Source: Planctomycetota bacterium (GTDB lineage Bacteria > Planctomycetota > B143-G9). From it: a stretch of DNA of 5,259 nt. The position numbers and the translations under genes are program-made. The DNA lies in contig QNBY01000103.1 in assembly GCA_003644275.1 (NCBI GenBank), positions 1 through 5,259 on the forward strand. The letters run 5' to 3'. Position 1 is the first letter of the stretch. Each line of letters begins with the position of its first letter. The notes beneath the pieces are model-generated. The model ran no database searches. It saw nothing but the letters and a program-made list of their open reading frames with translations, and had not been told where the DNA came from. Below are positions 5,205-5,259 of this stretch, piece after piece.

Positions 5205-5259
5205 TCGGTCCGCTGGCCCATCGAAAAGCACCGGAAGGCGTAAGCCTGCCAGCACAACC
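5205..5259 (-). other. Leader of the cluster up to the window edge, no clear signal
   Basis: These 55 bases precede the uridylyltransferase ATG. There is no strong Shine-Dalgarno match and no recognisable -10/-35 pair. A small inverted repeat, AGGC-TTAC-GCCT (5234-5245), could form a 4-bp hairpin but lacks a T-run. The promoter, if the cluster starts here, is probably beyond the edge, or an upstream gene runs in. Confidence 0.4.

Noticed and set aside
5205..5259. Possible 3' end of a tRNA upstream of the uridylyltransferase, since a tRNA gene sits near glmU in some actinobacteria
   Set aside because: The TTTTCGAT segment resembles a T loop, but the flanking bases (GGTGC and GGGCC) do not pair as a T stem and no acceptor end fits.
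1..5259. A hidden defence or mobile system
   Set aside because: Every gene is a recognised housekeeping gene in conserved order with tight spacing. No integrase, transposase, terminal repeat or unknown gene is present.

Overview
The window holds nine genes, all read from the minus strand, packed into what looks like one transcription unit of housekeeping genes. In transcription order, from the right end to the left, they are a GlmU-type sugar-1-phosphate uridylyltransferase, prs, rplY (long ctc type), pth, rpsF, ssb, rpsR, rplI and the first ~182 codons of dnaB, which runs off the left edge. Three junctions overlap by 4 bases: glmU/prs (ATGA), rplY/pth (GTGA) and rpsF/ssb (ATGA). The other gaps are 6-35 nt. 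No promoter, terminator, RNA gene, mobile element or CRISPR array can be supported. No stretch over 60 nt lacks a gene, and the long open frames on the plus strand are antisense shadows.

The sequence is GC-rich (roughly 60-65% by eye) and every gene but the first has a clear purine-rich ribosome binding site. Gene order joins two blocks familiar in bacteria, especially Actinomycetota: glmU-prs-rplY-pth and rpsF-ssb-rpsR-rplI-dnaB. With the zinc-site form of S18 and the long ctc-type L25, this fits a high-GC Gram-positive lineage. Frequent ATA isoleucine codons are unlike well-known high-GC actinobacteria, so a deep-branching, poorly cultured actinobacterial group is my guess, held weakly.

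Region by region: 4461-5204 encodes the nucleotidyltransferase, which supplies UDP-sugar for the cell wall; 3514-4464 encodes PRPP synthetase for nucleotide synthesis. 2848-3495 and 2267-2851 encode the 5S rRNA-binding L25 and peptidyl-tRNA hydrolase, both for translation. 1015-2254 encodes S6, single-stranded DNA-binding protein and S18. 554-997 encodes L9, and 1-547 the replicative helicase amino terminus. The unit thus links precursor supply, translation and replication.

Most of the content is ordinary. The points worth a second look are a GlmU that stops where the acetyltransferase domain should begin, the joining of the two blocks at a 12-nt junction with a TTG start, long acidic tails on both S6 and L25, a serine in the PRPP loop of Prs, and ATA codon use. 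I did not find a novel defence or mobile system.
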